This document shows, piece by piece, positions 9,342 through 16,725 of a stretch of 44,121 nt of DNA. The stretch lies in the NCBI GenBank assembly GCA_017960585.1, contig JAGCYX010000006.1:1-44121 (forward strand), read 5' to 3'. Position numbers and translations under genes: made by a program. The stretch comes from Bacteroidales bacterium (GTDB lineage: Bacteria > Bacteroidota > Bacteroidia > Bacteroidales > UBA932). The first letter of the stretch is position 1; each line of letters opens with the position of its first letter. Under the pieces are notes generated by a model. That model was not told the origin of the DNA, searched no databases, and saw only the letters and a list, made by a program, of their open reading frames with translations.

Positions 9342-11489
9342 TCAGAAAGGATAGCCGACACCGAAATGGATGGCGGAACTGCCGTGGAACCAGTCGCGGG
9401 GCCGCACCCAGCGGTCCCCTTCCGCCCGCGCCGGATCATGGATCCGGAAACCGGCGTCCAGCCGGATCAGGATGAAGTCCAGGTTGACGCGAATGCCCAG
9501 GCCCCAGTCGGCAGCCAGGCTGCCGAACGACGGCATCGCCTCGGCATCCGTATAACTCTCCAGGCCTTTCACCGGCGTCTCCCACACGTTGCCGACCTCG
9601 GCGAAGATGGCGCCTTCCAGCTTCCACACAGAAGGGAAACGATACTCCACGTCCGCCTCGAACTTGATGTTGCCGGTCTGGCTCGGAATCTTGAAGATCT
9701 CGCTCTGCGGCTCGTAGCCCGGACCCAGGGTACGGGCCTGCCAGCCGCGCATACTGTTGGCGCCACCGCAGTAGAACTGCTTCTCGAAAGGCAGCGAGAT
9801 CGAGTTGCCGTACACGATTCCGGCACCGGCCATCATGTGCAGGGCCAGCTGCTGCATGTCTCCCCAACCGAAACGGAACACCCGGCCGAGGTTCAGTTCC
9901 GCCTGTACATACTGCCTGTACGGCAGGCCGAAGATCAGATGCTGGACGAGGCCCATGTTCTCCTCGGAAGGGAAAAATCTATCGAAGAGCGACAGCACGT
10001 TGCCGGACGCATCCAGCCGGAGCCGCTCATAATGATAGGCGGTCTTGGGCACCACGTCGGAGTTGGTCGTATGATACAGCATCACCCCGACGCCCGCGTC
10101 GATCTGGTCCTCGAACGTATTCCACAGATACGGATAATCGATCAGGGTATCCAGGAAATCCAGACTGATGTCGTACAGCTTGACCAGGTTGACCTGCAAA
10201 GGATAGATCTGGTAGAAGTAGGTGCTCCCGATCTGCCCGGTGTAGCCGAAATTGAACGAAGTCAGGAATCGGCGGTACTCGGGGCGGTTCTGGTAGCTGA
10301 AGGAAGTCTTGAATTCCGTCCGGGGGATATTTTCACCCCGCAGCCGGTCCAGGGGGAAGCCCAGCAGCCGGGGGAAGCTCAGCGAGGCCGTCATACCCAG
10401 TTCCGACGAGAAGACGTCGGTCCTCGGAATCCACTGCCACTTGCCCGTGAAGCCCAGGTCCAGCCACTCGCCGCCGTGGAAAAGATTCTTGTGATAGATG
10501 TTCAGCTGAGGTTGGAAACCCAGCAGGCCGGAGGAGTTCGTGGACGCCTCCAGATTAACCTTGAAGCCCAGCTGGTCCAGGCCGGAAAGGCGGATGTCGC
10601 AGTCGACCGTGGCACTGTCCGTCGGCGTCATCTCGATGCTGACGCTGTTGAACACCTTGAGCGCGGACAGGCGGGAGTAGGTCTCGTTGATCATCTGCTC
10701 GTTGAACACGGCGCCGGGCTGGATCCTGTTGAACTTGCGGAGCAGGGATTCCCGGATCGGGATGCCGGCCGGGTGGATGATGTTGACGTCGCCGATGTGA
10801 TATTTCAGGATGGGATCGGCCTGGATCCGGTAATACAGGGTGGTCCGGTCCGTGAGCGTGTCCGCCTCGAAAGCGTAGTTGTTCTTGTTGAAATCGTAAT
10901 AGCCCTGGTTGCGGTATACGCCGGCGCCGCGCGTCGACTCCGCCTCCAGTGCCTTTTCCGACAGGAAGTCCCCTACGCGGACGGTCACGTTGGCGCTGTC
11001 GGCGCGGAAAGCCTCGCCGAACTCCCCGTCCGGGACTTCATAGACGATATTGTCGATGGGGAAACGCTTGCCCGGAGTGACGACATACTTCACCCAGGCC
11101 TTCCGGCCTTTGTATTCCACCTCCCCGTCCACGCGGGTACCATAGTAGCCGAGTTTCTCCAGGTGGTTGGCGATGTTGGTGCAGGAACTCTGTACCTGTG
11201 CAGGGTCCAGGACCACGGGGGCCGTGCCCAGGGCTTCCCAGAACCGGTTGATTCCTTTCCCGCTGCCGTCCGACCAGTTGTAGATGCTCAGCGCAGGGCT
11301 CCAGCCGAAAACCAGGCCCTTGTTGGCCTGCTGCCGGATGTAGGGGGTGATTTCGCTGCTGGAGACTTTCTCCCCTTCGAAGGCGACCTTGTTGGCCATA
11401 AGACGGTAGCTTCCCTCGGGTATCAGTTTTGTAGTACTGCACGAGGTAGCCGCAAGTAATAGTATGACCAACAATATGTTGCGCTTCAT
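9342..11489 (-). CDS. tamL: TamL-type Omp85 outer-membrane lipoprotein
   Basis: This 715-residue protein belongs to the BamA/TamA (Omp85) family that inserts or assembles outer-membrane proteins. It has a lipoprotein signal (MKRNILLVILLLAATSC, lipidated Cys17), which marks the Bacteroidetes TamL variant. POTRA-like domains fill about residues 30-350, for example KLGYYGTRVDGEVEYKGRKA. The C-terminal half is a beta-barrel (surface antigen D15 domain) ending in an aromatic residue (HFGVGYPF). FYCGGANSMRGWQARTLGPG around residue 570 is the conserved VRGF/RGY-like loop motif of Omp85 barrels. Its ATG overlaps the methyltransferase stop by 4 nt. No tamB is seen in the window. Confidence 0.9.
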   Translation of the reverse strand: MKRNILLVILLLAATSCSTTKLIPEGSYRLMANKVAFEGEKVSSSEITPYIRQQANKGLVFGWSPALSIYNWSDGSGKGINRFWEALGTAPVVLDPAQVQSSCTNIANHLEKLGYYGTRVDGEVEYKGRKAWVKYVVTPGKRFPIDNIVYEVPDGEFGEAFRADSANVTVRVGDFLSEKALEAESTRGAGVYRNQGYYDFNKNNYAFEADTLTDRTTLYYRIQADPILKYHIGDVNIIHPAGIPIRESLLRKFNRIQPGAVFNEQMINETYSRLSALKVFNSVSIEMTPTDSATVDCDIRLSGLDQLGFKVNLEASTNSSGLLGFQPQLNIYHKNLFHGGEWLDLGFTGKWQWIPRTDVFSSELGMTASLSFPRLLGFPLDRLRGENIPRTEFKTSFSYQNRPEYRRFLTSFNFGYTGQIGSTYFYQIYPLQVNLVKLYDISLDFLDTLIDYPYLWNTFEDQIDAGVGVMLYHTTNSDVVPKTAYHYERLRLDASGNVLSLFDRFFPSEENMGLVQHLIFGLPYRQYVQAELNLGRVFRFGWGDMQQLALHMMAGAGIVYGNSISLPFEKQFYCGGANSMRGWQARTLGPGYEPQSEIFKIPSQTGNIKFEADVEYRFPSVWKLEGAIFAEVGNVWETPVKGLESYTDAEAMPSFGSLAADWGLGIRVNLDFILIRLDAGFRIHDPARAEGDRWVRPRDWFHGSSAIHFGVGYPF

Positions 11490-12139
11490 CTTCTTCTGAA
11501 CTCAGAAAGGGTGATGGCCGTCGCGACGGCCACATTCAGCGACTCGGCTCCGGTGCCGGCGCCCGTCTCCCGGGCGGACTGCCCGAACGACGGGATCAGC
11601 AGCCGGTCGGCCACTTCCGCGGCCACTTCCGGGCGGATGCCCGCCGCTTCGTTGCCCATCAGCACCAGACCCTCCGGCACGAGGGCTTCCTGATACAGGT
11701 TCTTCCCGTCCAGGAAGGTGCCATAGACGCGCATGCCCGCTTCGCGGAAACGCCGGGACAGGTCCGCCAGATCCGCCGTGACGGCATGGACCCGGAAGAT
11801 GGATCCCATCGAAGACTGGATCACCTTGGGGTTGTAGAGATCCACACAGTCGTCCGACAGGAACACCGTCCGGACGCCGAACCAGTCGGCGATCCGCAGG
11901 ATTGTACCCATATTCCCGGGGTCCCGGACACCGTCCAGGCCGAGGTACAGGCCCTTTTCGACGACCAGACCGGCCGGTTTCGGACGGGCCACGACGGCCA
12001 ATACGGGCGAAGGGGTGGAAAGCTGGCTGATGCGGGCCATCGCCGCTTCGCCGACCTCGTCGCGGCGCCACACGTGCACCACTTCGAAATCCGAAAGCAA
12101 GGCCTCCTGCACCATCTTCTCCCCCTCCACGACAAACAA
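11486..12139 (-). CDS. SpoU/TrmH-family RNA 2'-O-methyltransferase
   Basis: This SPOUT-fold enzyme transfers a methyl group from SAM to a ribose of rRNA or tRNA. From the TTG at 12139 it has 217 residues: an N-terminal substrate-binding domain (LFVVEGEKMVQEALL) and the trefoil-knot domain. The latter has motif 1 (LGLDGVRDPGNMGTILRIADW), motif 2 (LVLMGNEAAGI) and motif 3 (ESLNVAVATAITLSEF). Translation upstream of the TTG gives ITQAEIKKVRALREKKFRDAYG, which resembles the N-terminus of homologues, but no ATG, GTG or TTG precedes it in frame before the stop at 12253-12251. The real start may be a rare codon such as ATC at 12205. Confidence 0.88.
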   Translation of the reverse strand: MFVVEGEKMVQEALLSDFEVVHVWRRDEVGEAAMARISQLSTPSPVLAVVARPKPAGLVVEKGLYLGLDGVRDPGNMGTILRIADWFGVRTVFLSDDCVDLYNPKVIQSSMGSIFRVHAVTADLADLSRRFREAGMRVYGTFLDGKNLYQEALVPEGLVLMGNEAAGIRPEVAAEVADRLLIPSFGQSARETGAGTGAESLNVAVATAITLSEFRRR

Positions 12140-12209
12140 TCCGTACGCATCGCGGAATTTCTTCTCGCGAAGCGCACGGACCTTTTTGATTTCTGCCTGT
12201 GTGATCGTA

Positions 12210-12539
12210 CTAGATCTCCTCGACGACCGGGGAGTCGACAGCGTTGCGCATCACGGAAGCGATGCCCTGCTTCATCGTGCGGGCAGAGGCATACATCTGG
12301 CTGGAGCCGATGACCTGGCCGTTGGTGGCTTTCAGGTTGAAGAAAGGCTTGCCGTTCTTGGCTTCCTTGATCTCATAACGCTCGGCCACGGGGCCATTCT
12401 TGCGGACGGACTCGATGCCGTTCAGGCAGGCAGCCTTGGTATTGTAGCCTTCGCTGGTGAGGACGACCTGGCCGTTGGTAGCCTTCAGGTTGAACTGGAA
12501 CTCGCCGTTCTTACGGACGGTAACAACAAATTTACCCAT
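12210..12539 (-). CDS. YegP/DUF1508 tandem-repeat protein
   Basis: This 109-residue soluble protein consists of two DUF1508 (YegP) repeats. Each has the pattern NGxxxFNLKATNGQV (residues about 11-25 and 62-76). The family is small and structurally known, but its function is not established; some members are reported to be stress-linked. The start ATG is preceded by an A/T-rich leader and a TATATTTG box. The gene heads the minus-strand run that continues into the methyltransferase, tamL and GH13 genes. Confidence 0.92.
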   Translation of the reverse strand: MGKFVVTVRKNGEFQFNLKATNGQVVLTSEGYNTKAACLNGIESVRKNGPVAERYEIKEAKNGKPFFNLKATNGQVIGSSQMYASARTMKQGIASVMRNAVDSPVVEEI

Positions 12540-12579
12540 TGTAATATTGTTTTAAAGTGTTGAGGAATTGTCGTATGGA

Positions 12580-12587
12580 CAAATATA
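12580..12587 (-). promoter_or_regulatory. -7 box TATATTTG upstream of the YegP-like gene
   Basis: The minus strand reads TATATTTG, matching TAnnTTTG, 40 nt before the ATG at 12539. No TTTG is found at the expected -33 spacing, so only the -7 element supports the call. Confidence 0.5.
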
Positions 12588-12603
12588 GCAAAATAATGAT
12601 TCG

Positions 12604-12648
12604 GTTACACCCCATTTTACGTATTTTTTGGCAAAATGCGGTGTTAAC
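12604..12648. other. Imperfect hairpin in an AT-rich intergenic spacer
   Basis: The 246-nt spacer between divergent genes (12540-12785) is clearly AT-rich in a GC-rich window. CACCCCATTTT (12608-12618) pairs with AAAATGCGGTG (12633-12643) with one mismatch. Outer GTTA/TAAC bases extend the stem over a bulge, and the loop contains a T6 run. TTAAC recurs twice just downstream. A regulatory role is possible but unproven. Confidence 0.4.
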
Positions 12649-12756
12649 AAAAATGTTATGTCGCTTAACTTATTTGTTTCCTTAACTGATATACAATTAG
12701 TTTCTATGAAAACGACCTAGAATGGCCCAGGTAGGACAAAAACCGCTTTTTTTTCG

Positions 12757-12764
12757 TATCTTCG
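12757..12764 (+). promoter_or_regulatory. -7-like box TATCTTCG before the LOG-family gene
   Basis: TATCTTCG differs from TAnnTTTG by one base and lies 21 nt before the ATG at 12786. The same variant occurs before nqrA. No -33 TTTG is seen at 19 nt. Confidence 0.4.
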
Positions 12765-12785
12765 CAGAAAATATCGACTCGGAAC

Positions 12786-13712
12786 ATGGATAATTATCAG
12801 ATTCGAAAGGAACTTTACGACGCCGCTTCCCTCTACGCCGGCTTCGATCCCGACAACGAAAGCAGCTATGCCAACTGCTACGACGGACACGTTTACGCAG
12901 ACTTCATCGCCAACGGCAAGCGGAGCCGCGACCTCGCCGTCACCCTGCCCCGCACCTTGCACGACCACTCCATCAGCGACGCCCTGTATCGCTTCCTCGA
13001 AGCCTATGATCCGTTCGACATCGTCGGCGTGATGGGCGGCCACGCCATGAAGCGCAGCGACGCCGCCTTCCGCAACGTCGCCCTCATCAGCAAGAAGCTC
13101 GCCGAGCACGGCAAGCTCATGGTCTCGGGCGGCGGCCCGGGTGCCATGGAGGCCACGCACTTCGGCGCCTGGATGGCCGGCCGCACCGACAAGGAACTGG
13201 ACGACGCACTCGCCATCCTCACCAAATCCGACACCTTCCGCGACGGCGGCTGGCTCTCGTCCGCATTCAAGGTCATGGAGCGCTATCCGCAGACGCAGTA
13301 CAAGAGCCTCGGCATCCCGACCTGGCTCTACGGCCACGAGCCTTCCACCCCCTTCGCGACGCAGATTGCCAAGTATTTCGACAACAGCATCCGCGAGGAC
13401 ACCATCCTGACCGTCGCCGTCGGCGGCATCATCTTCACGCCCGGTTCCGCCGGCACCATCCAGGAGATCTTCCAGGAGGCCGCCCAGGACCATTACAAGA
13501 CCTGCGAGGTGTCCAGCCCCATGGCTTTCATGGGCGTAGACTTCTTCACGAAGGAAATCCCCGTCTATCCCTTCCTCGAGGACATGATGGCCCGCGGCAA
13601 ATACCACGACCTGCTGCTCTCCATCTCCGACGATCCCCAGGACCTCATCAAGGAGATCCTCGCCTTCCGGAAGGAAAACGCCATCACCATTCCTGGTAAA
13701 TTCTTTAAGTAA
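12786..13712 (+). CDS. LOG-family Rossmann-fold nucleotide-binding protein
   Basis: This 308-residue cytoplasmic protein has the LOG/lysine-decarboxylase-like Rossmann fold (COG1611 group). Members with known activity are nucleoside 5'-monophosphate phosphoribohydrolases. The family signatures are present in modified form: [12 protein letters not shown] (residues ~113-124) and [16 protein letters not shown] (~217-232) for the PGGxGTxxE motif. That motif has a Ser in place of the second Gly. Its size and N-terminal extension differ from short (~190 aa) plant-type LOG enzymes and are closer to the larger bacterial group. Substrate is unknown. Its TAA overlaps the pfkA ATG by one base, so the two are probably cotranscribed. 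Confidence 0.85.
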   Translation: MDNYQIRKELYDAASLYAGFDPDNESSYANCYDGHVYADFIANGKRSRDLAVTLPRTLHDHSISDALYRFLEAYDPFDIVGVMGGHAMKRSDAAFRNVALISKKLAEHGKLMVSGGGPGAMEATHFGAWMAGRTDKELDDALAILTKSDTFRDGGWLSSAFKVMERYPQTQYKSLGIPTWLYGHEPSTPFATQIAKYFDNSIREDTILTVAVGGIIFTPGSAGTIQEIFQEAAQDHYKTCEVSSPMAFMGVDFFTKEIPVYPFLEDMMARGKYHDLLLSISDDPQDLIKEILAFRKENAITIPGKFFK

Positions 13713-14683
13713 TGAAAATCAACTCTATAGGCGTACTCACCTCAGGTGGTGATGCACCTGGAATGAATGCCGCCATCCGGGCCGTCACCCGGGCCGCCAT
13801 CTACGAAGGATGGCGCGTCTTCGGGGTCTATCGCGGCTGGGAAGGCCTCATCATGGGCGACATCAAGGAGTTCAACAGCGCCAGCGTCAGCAACACCATT
13901 CAGCGCGGCGGCACCATCCTCAAGACCGCCCGCAGCGAGGAGTTCCGCACGCCCGAAGGCCGCGCCAAGGCCGCGGCGAACATCAAGAAGTTCGGTCTGG
14001 ACGCCCTGGTCGTCATCGGCGGCAACGGTTCGCTGGCCGGCGCCCAGGTGCTCGCCGCCGAATATGACATCCCCGTGATCGGCCTGCCGGGCACCATCGA
14101 CAACGACCTGTACGGCACCGACTCCACCATCGGCTACGACACGGCCCTCAACACCATCATGGAGTGCGTGGACAAGATCCGCGACACGGCCAACAGCCAC
14201 GACCGCATCTTCTTCGTCGAGGTGATGGGCCGCGACGCCGGCTTCCTGACACAGAACAGCGCCATCGCCGCCGGAGCCGAAGCCGCCATCATCCCGGAGG
14301 ACCAGACCGACATCGACCAGCTGGCCACCTTCATCGGCCGCGGCATCCGCAAGAGCAAGAACAGCTCCATCGTGCTCGTGTCCGAGAAGGACGGCGGTGC
14401 GATGCACTATGCCGAGCGTGTGCGCCAGGAATATCCGGAATACAACGTGAAGGTTTCCATCCTGGGCCACCTGCAGCGCGGCGGTTCCCCCACCGCCTAC
14501 GACCGCATCCTTGCGAGCCGGCTGGGTGTCGCCTCCATCGAGGCGCTCAAGGAGGGGCAGCGCAACATCATGGTGGGCATCAAGAACGACCAGATCGTCT
14601 ACGTCCCCATCTCCCGCGCCATCAAGATGGACAAGCCCATCGAGAAGGAACTGATCAACGTCCTTAGCATCCTTTCCATTTAG
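13712..14683 (+). CDS. pfkA: ATP-dependent 6-phosphofructokinase
   Basis: This enzyme phosphorylates fructose 6-phosphate to fructose 1,6-bisphosphate, the committed glycolytic step. It has 323 residues, standard for the bacterial family. Motifs are [14 protein letters not shown] near the N-terminus, GGNGSLAGA for nucleotide binding, [20 protein letters not shown] with the catalytic [14 protein letters not shown] for F6P binding, and [10 protein letters not shown]. Gly rather than Asp follows the Asn in GGNGS, which favours ATP over pyrophosphate as donor. Asn replaces the usual first Asp of GGDGS. It overlaps the preceding gene by one base and lies 5 nt before the next. Confidence 0.96.
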   Translation: MKINSIGVLTSGGDAPGMNAAIRAVTRAAIYEGWRVFGVYRGWEGLIMGDIKEFNSASVSNTIQRGGTILKTARSEEFRTPEGRAKAAANIKKFGLDALVVIGGNGSLAGAQVLAAEYDIPVIGLPGTIDNDLYGTDSTIGYDTALNTIMECVDKIRDTANSHDRIFFVEVMGRDAGFLTQNSAIAAGAEAAIIPEDQTDIDQLATFIGRGIRKSKNSSIVLVSEKDGGAMHYAERVRQEYPEYNVKVSILGHLQRGGSPTAYDRILASRLGVASIEALKEGQRNIMVGIKNDQIVYVPISRAIKMDKPIEKELINVLSILSI

Positions 14684-14688
14684 GTCTT

Positions 14689-15339
14689 ATGAACATCAAC
14701 GAACCCTTTGTCATCACGGTCAGCCGCGAACTCGGCTCCGGCGGACGCACCATCGGGCGCAAGCTGGCTGCGGAGCTGGGCGTCCGCTACAGCGACAAGG
14801 AACTGGTCAACCAGCTTATGGACCAGTTCAAGCTTTCGGCCAACGGCATCGAGCAGCTGAAAGGAAAGAAGAAAAACTGGGTGTCGGGGTTCATCCAGGT
14901 CGTGGCCCCCGTACCCAAAGTCAGGATGCTGGCGGACACGGACAACGAAGCCGTCCGGGAATTCCGTCCGGACCTTGTTACCGATGATGTTTTCAAAGCC
15001 GAAACCGAGATTCTCCAGGGTATTGCGTCGGAAGGCTCCTGCGTCATTGCGGGCCGCTCCGGCTTCTTCGTGCTCAAGGACCATCCCAACAAGCTGGACG
15101 TCTTCATCACGGCTTCCATGGAGCACCGCATCGAGCGCGTGATGCGCAAGCAGCAGCTGAGCCGCGAGGAAGCGATAGCGGCCATCGAACGGGTGGACGA
15201 GGCGCGCGACAACTACGTCAAGCGCTACACCGGCAAGAGCCGCTACGACGCCCGCAACTACGACCTCGTCCTCAAGATGGACGACCTGTCCGAAGAAGAC
15301 GCCGTCAAACTGATCCTGAAGTTCATCAAGTACAGTTAA
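14689..15339 (+). CDS. Cytidylate-kinase-like P-loop protein
   Basis: This 216-residue protein matches the cytidylate kinase-like family (Cytidylate_kin2 type), common in Bacteroidetes. It opens with a degenerate P-loop (VSRELGSGGRTIGRKLAAEL) in place of the canonical GxxGxGKS. It has a central CVIAGRSGFFVLKDHP segment and a LID-like stretch VDEARDNYVKRYTGKSRYDARNYDLVL. That ending resembles CMP kinases and dephospho-CoA kinases. The true substrate is unknown; a nucleotide kinase role is inferred from fold. It follows pfkA by 5 nt and closes this three-gene run, with the tRNA promoter just after it. Confidence 0.85.
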   Translation: MNINEPFVITVSRELGSGGRTIGRKLAAELGVRYSDKELVNQLMDQFKLSANGIEQLKGKKKNWVSGFIQVVAPVPKVRMLADTDNEAVREFRPDLVTDDVFKAETEILQGIASEGSCVIAGRSGFFVLKDHPNKLDVFITASMEHRIERVMRKQQLSREEAIAAIERVDEARDNYVKRYTGKSRYDARNYDLVLKMDDLSEEDAVKLILKFIKYS

Positions 15340-15342
15340 GTT

Positions 15343-15373
15343 TTTGTCTTTTTCAAAAAACTTGCTACCTTTG
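15343..15373 (+). promoter_or_regulatory. Promoter of tRNA-Ala
   Basis: TTTG (15343-15346) and TACCTTTG (15366-15373) are 19 nt apart, a full match to the Bacteroidetes consensus. The tRNA begins 11 nt downstream. Confidence 0.8.
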
Positions 15374-15384
15374 CGTCCGCAATT

Positions 15385-15457
15385 GGGGGTATAGCTCAGT
15401 TGGTAGAGCGATAGGTTCGCAATCTATAGGTCAGGGGTTCGAATCCCCTTATCTCCA
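15385..15457 (+). tRNA. tRNA-Ala (anticodon CGC)
   Basis: The 73-nt sequence folds into a full cloverleaf. The acceptor stem is GGGGGTA with TATCTCC, the D stem GCTC/GAGC, the anticodon stem ATAGG/TCTAT, and the T arm AGGGG TTCGAAT CCCCT. The anticodon loop TTCGCAA gives CGC at positions 34-36, which reads GCG (Ala). The G3:U70 pair, the alanine identity element, is present. CCA is not encoded. Confidence 0.95.
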
Positions 15458-15503
15458 CAAGACAAAAGTCCGGCAGCCATTGGCGCGCCGGACTTTTGTC
15501 TTG
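15458..15503 (+). terminator. Strong hairpin after tRNA-Ala
   Basis: A perfect 17-bp stem (15458-15474 with 15487-15503) has a 12-nt loop. It starts at the base after the tRNA discriminator and carries TTTTGTCTTG on the 3' arm. It probably ends the tRNA transcript and may guide 3' processing. Confidence 0.75.
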
Positions 15504-15530
15504 CGGAGAGTCATCATCGAGGGGGCATTT

Positions 15531-15565
15531 CATTTCGCATTTTGCGTTTCGCATTTTGCGAAATG
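15531..15565. repeat. Tandem and inverted repeat, operator-like
   Basis: A 14-bp unit, TTTCGCATTTTGCG, occurs twice in tandem (15533-15546 and 15547-15560). The block is framed by inverted arms CATTTCGCA (15531-15539) and TGCGAAATG (15557-15565). It covers the -33 element of the promoter for the following ATPase gene, as expected of a repressor or autoregulator site. Confidence 0.65.
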
Positions 15566-15585
15566 AAAAATAATCCTTATCTTTG
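15555..15585 (+). promoter_or_regulatory. Promoter of the ATPase gene
   Basis: TTTG (15555-15558) and TATCTTTG (15578-15585) are spaced by exactly 19 nt. The ATG at 15603 follows 17 nt later. The -33 element is inside the second copy of the tandem repeat. Confidence 0.75.
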
Positions 15586-15602
15586 GGCAAAGATGTGATG
15601 TT

Positions 15603-16724
15603 ATGAATCCCTTTTATTTGATTCCACACACGCCAGAGCCTTATTTCTGCGATAGAAGGAAGGAGACGGAAGACCTCGTCCGCATGCTGGATAACGGGGC
15701 AAATGTGACCCTGATTTCGCCCAGAAGATATGGAAAAACAGGCTTGATATACCATGTTTTTGACCAGTTTTCGGTAAGGAAAGACGCTCCCGAACTGTTC
15801 TATGTTGATATTTATGCGACATCGGGCGTTGATGATTTCCTTGCTGTTTTCGCGGAAGCAATTGCCAAGGTGCTGAAGAAGGATTCTCTGATCAAGTCGT
15901 TTTTGAAATTCCTGGGGCGCATTCGTCCGGTCGTCAGTCAGGACCCTTTCAGCGGCGAGCCAAAGTATTCTTTCACGCTGCAGACGGATGCCGACCGACG
16001 CTATTCGTTAAAGGCCTTGCTGGATTATCTCGAGCATCGCCCGGGGAGGGTCATCGTGGCCATCGACGAATTCCAGCAGATCCGTCATTATGAGGGCATG
16101 TCCATGGAGGCGCTGCTCCGGACCTATATCCAGCCGCTCACCAACGTGCAGTTCATCTTCTCCGGCAGCCGCAGACATGTCATGGCCGACATGTTCACAT
16201 CCGAAAAAAGCCCGTTCTACGAGAGCGCGGCCCTCTATGTACTGGACAAGATTGACCGCGACGTGTATGCCCGGTTCATTTCGGCGCAGTTCGCCGGACA
16301 GAATAAAAGCATCACCCCGGAGGCCATAGATTACATCCTGGACTGGACCCGCGGGCACACGTTCTATACCCAGTTCCTGTGCAACCGGGTGTTCTCTTCC
16401 GTCAAGAAAGAAGCGGGACTGGTGGATGTACTGACGGCAGCCGACGCCATCCTGAAAGAGAACAGCGACTCCTTCCTGGAGCGGCGCGCCCTGCTGACAC
16501 CCCGACAGTGGAAGTTCCTGATTGCCGTGGCCAAAGAAGGCGAGGTCAGCGAACCCACCGGCGCCGCTTTTTTGCAACAGTATGACCTTGGAGCCCCCTC
16601 CACGGCAGCCAGATTACTGTCTGCCCTTACGGAAAAAGAATTGCTCCTGGAGACCAAGTTCCCGGAGGGCTCTTCCTACTGCGTGTACAATGTATTCTTC
16701 TCCAGGTGGCTGGAGAGATTGTAA
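15603..16724 (+). CDS. AAA+/STAND-like ATPase with C-terminal winged helix
   Basis: This 373-residue ATPase resembles the archaeal-type ATPase group (ATPase_2). The nucleotide-binding domain has a Walker A variant SPRRYGKT (about 39-46), Walker B VIVAIDEFQQI (~150) and a sensor-like FIFSGSRRHVM. Residues ~290-373 look like a winged helix (LTPRQWKFLIAVAKEGEV...). No nuclease or DUF234 domain is seen. The first ~300 nt are visibly less GC-rich than neighbouring genes. It lies just downstream of a tRNA, so horizontal gain is plausible. Function is unknown; a regulatory or defence-related role would be speculation. Confidence 0.85.
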   Translation: MNPFYLIPHTPEPYFCDRRKETEDLVRMLDNGANVTLISPRRYGKTGLIYHVFDQFSVRKDAPELFYVDIYATSGVDDFLAVFAEAIAKVLKKDSLIKSFLKFLGRIRPVVSQDPFSGEPKYSFTLQTDADRRYSLKALLDYLEHRPGRVIVAIDEFQQIRHYEGMSMEALLRTYIQPLTNVQFIFSGSRRHVMADMFTSEKSPFYESAALYVLDKIDRDVYARFISAQFAGQNKSITPEAIDYILDWTRGHTFYTQFLCNRVFSSVKKEAGLVDVLTAADAILKENSDSFLERRALLTPRQWKFLIAVAKEGEVSEPTGAAFLQQYDLGAPSTAARLLSALTEKELLLETKFPEGSSYCVYNVFFSRWLERL

Positions 16725-16725
16725 T

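Noticed and set aside
9324-11459. 711-residue open frame opposite tamL
   Set aside because: The minus frame has a lipoprotein signal, POTRA-like and barrel segments. The plus frame is an antisense shadow.
15385-16724. tRNA-Ala as an integration site for a genomic island
   Set aside because: No direct repeat of the tRNA 3' end and no integrase gene were found downstream in the window. The composition shift is limited to part of one gene.
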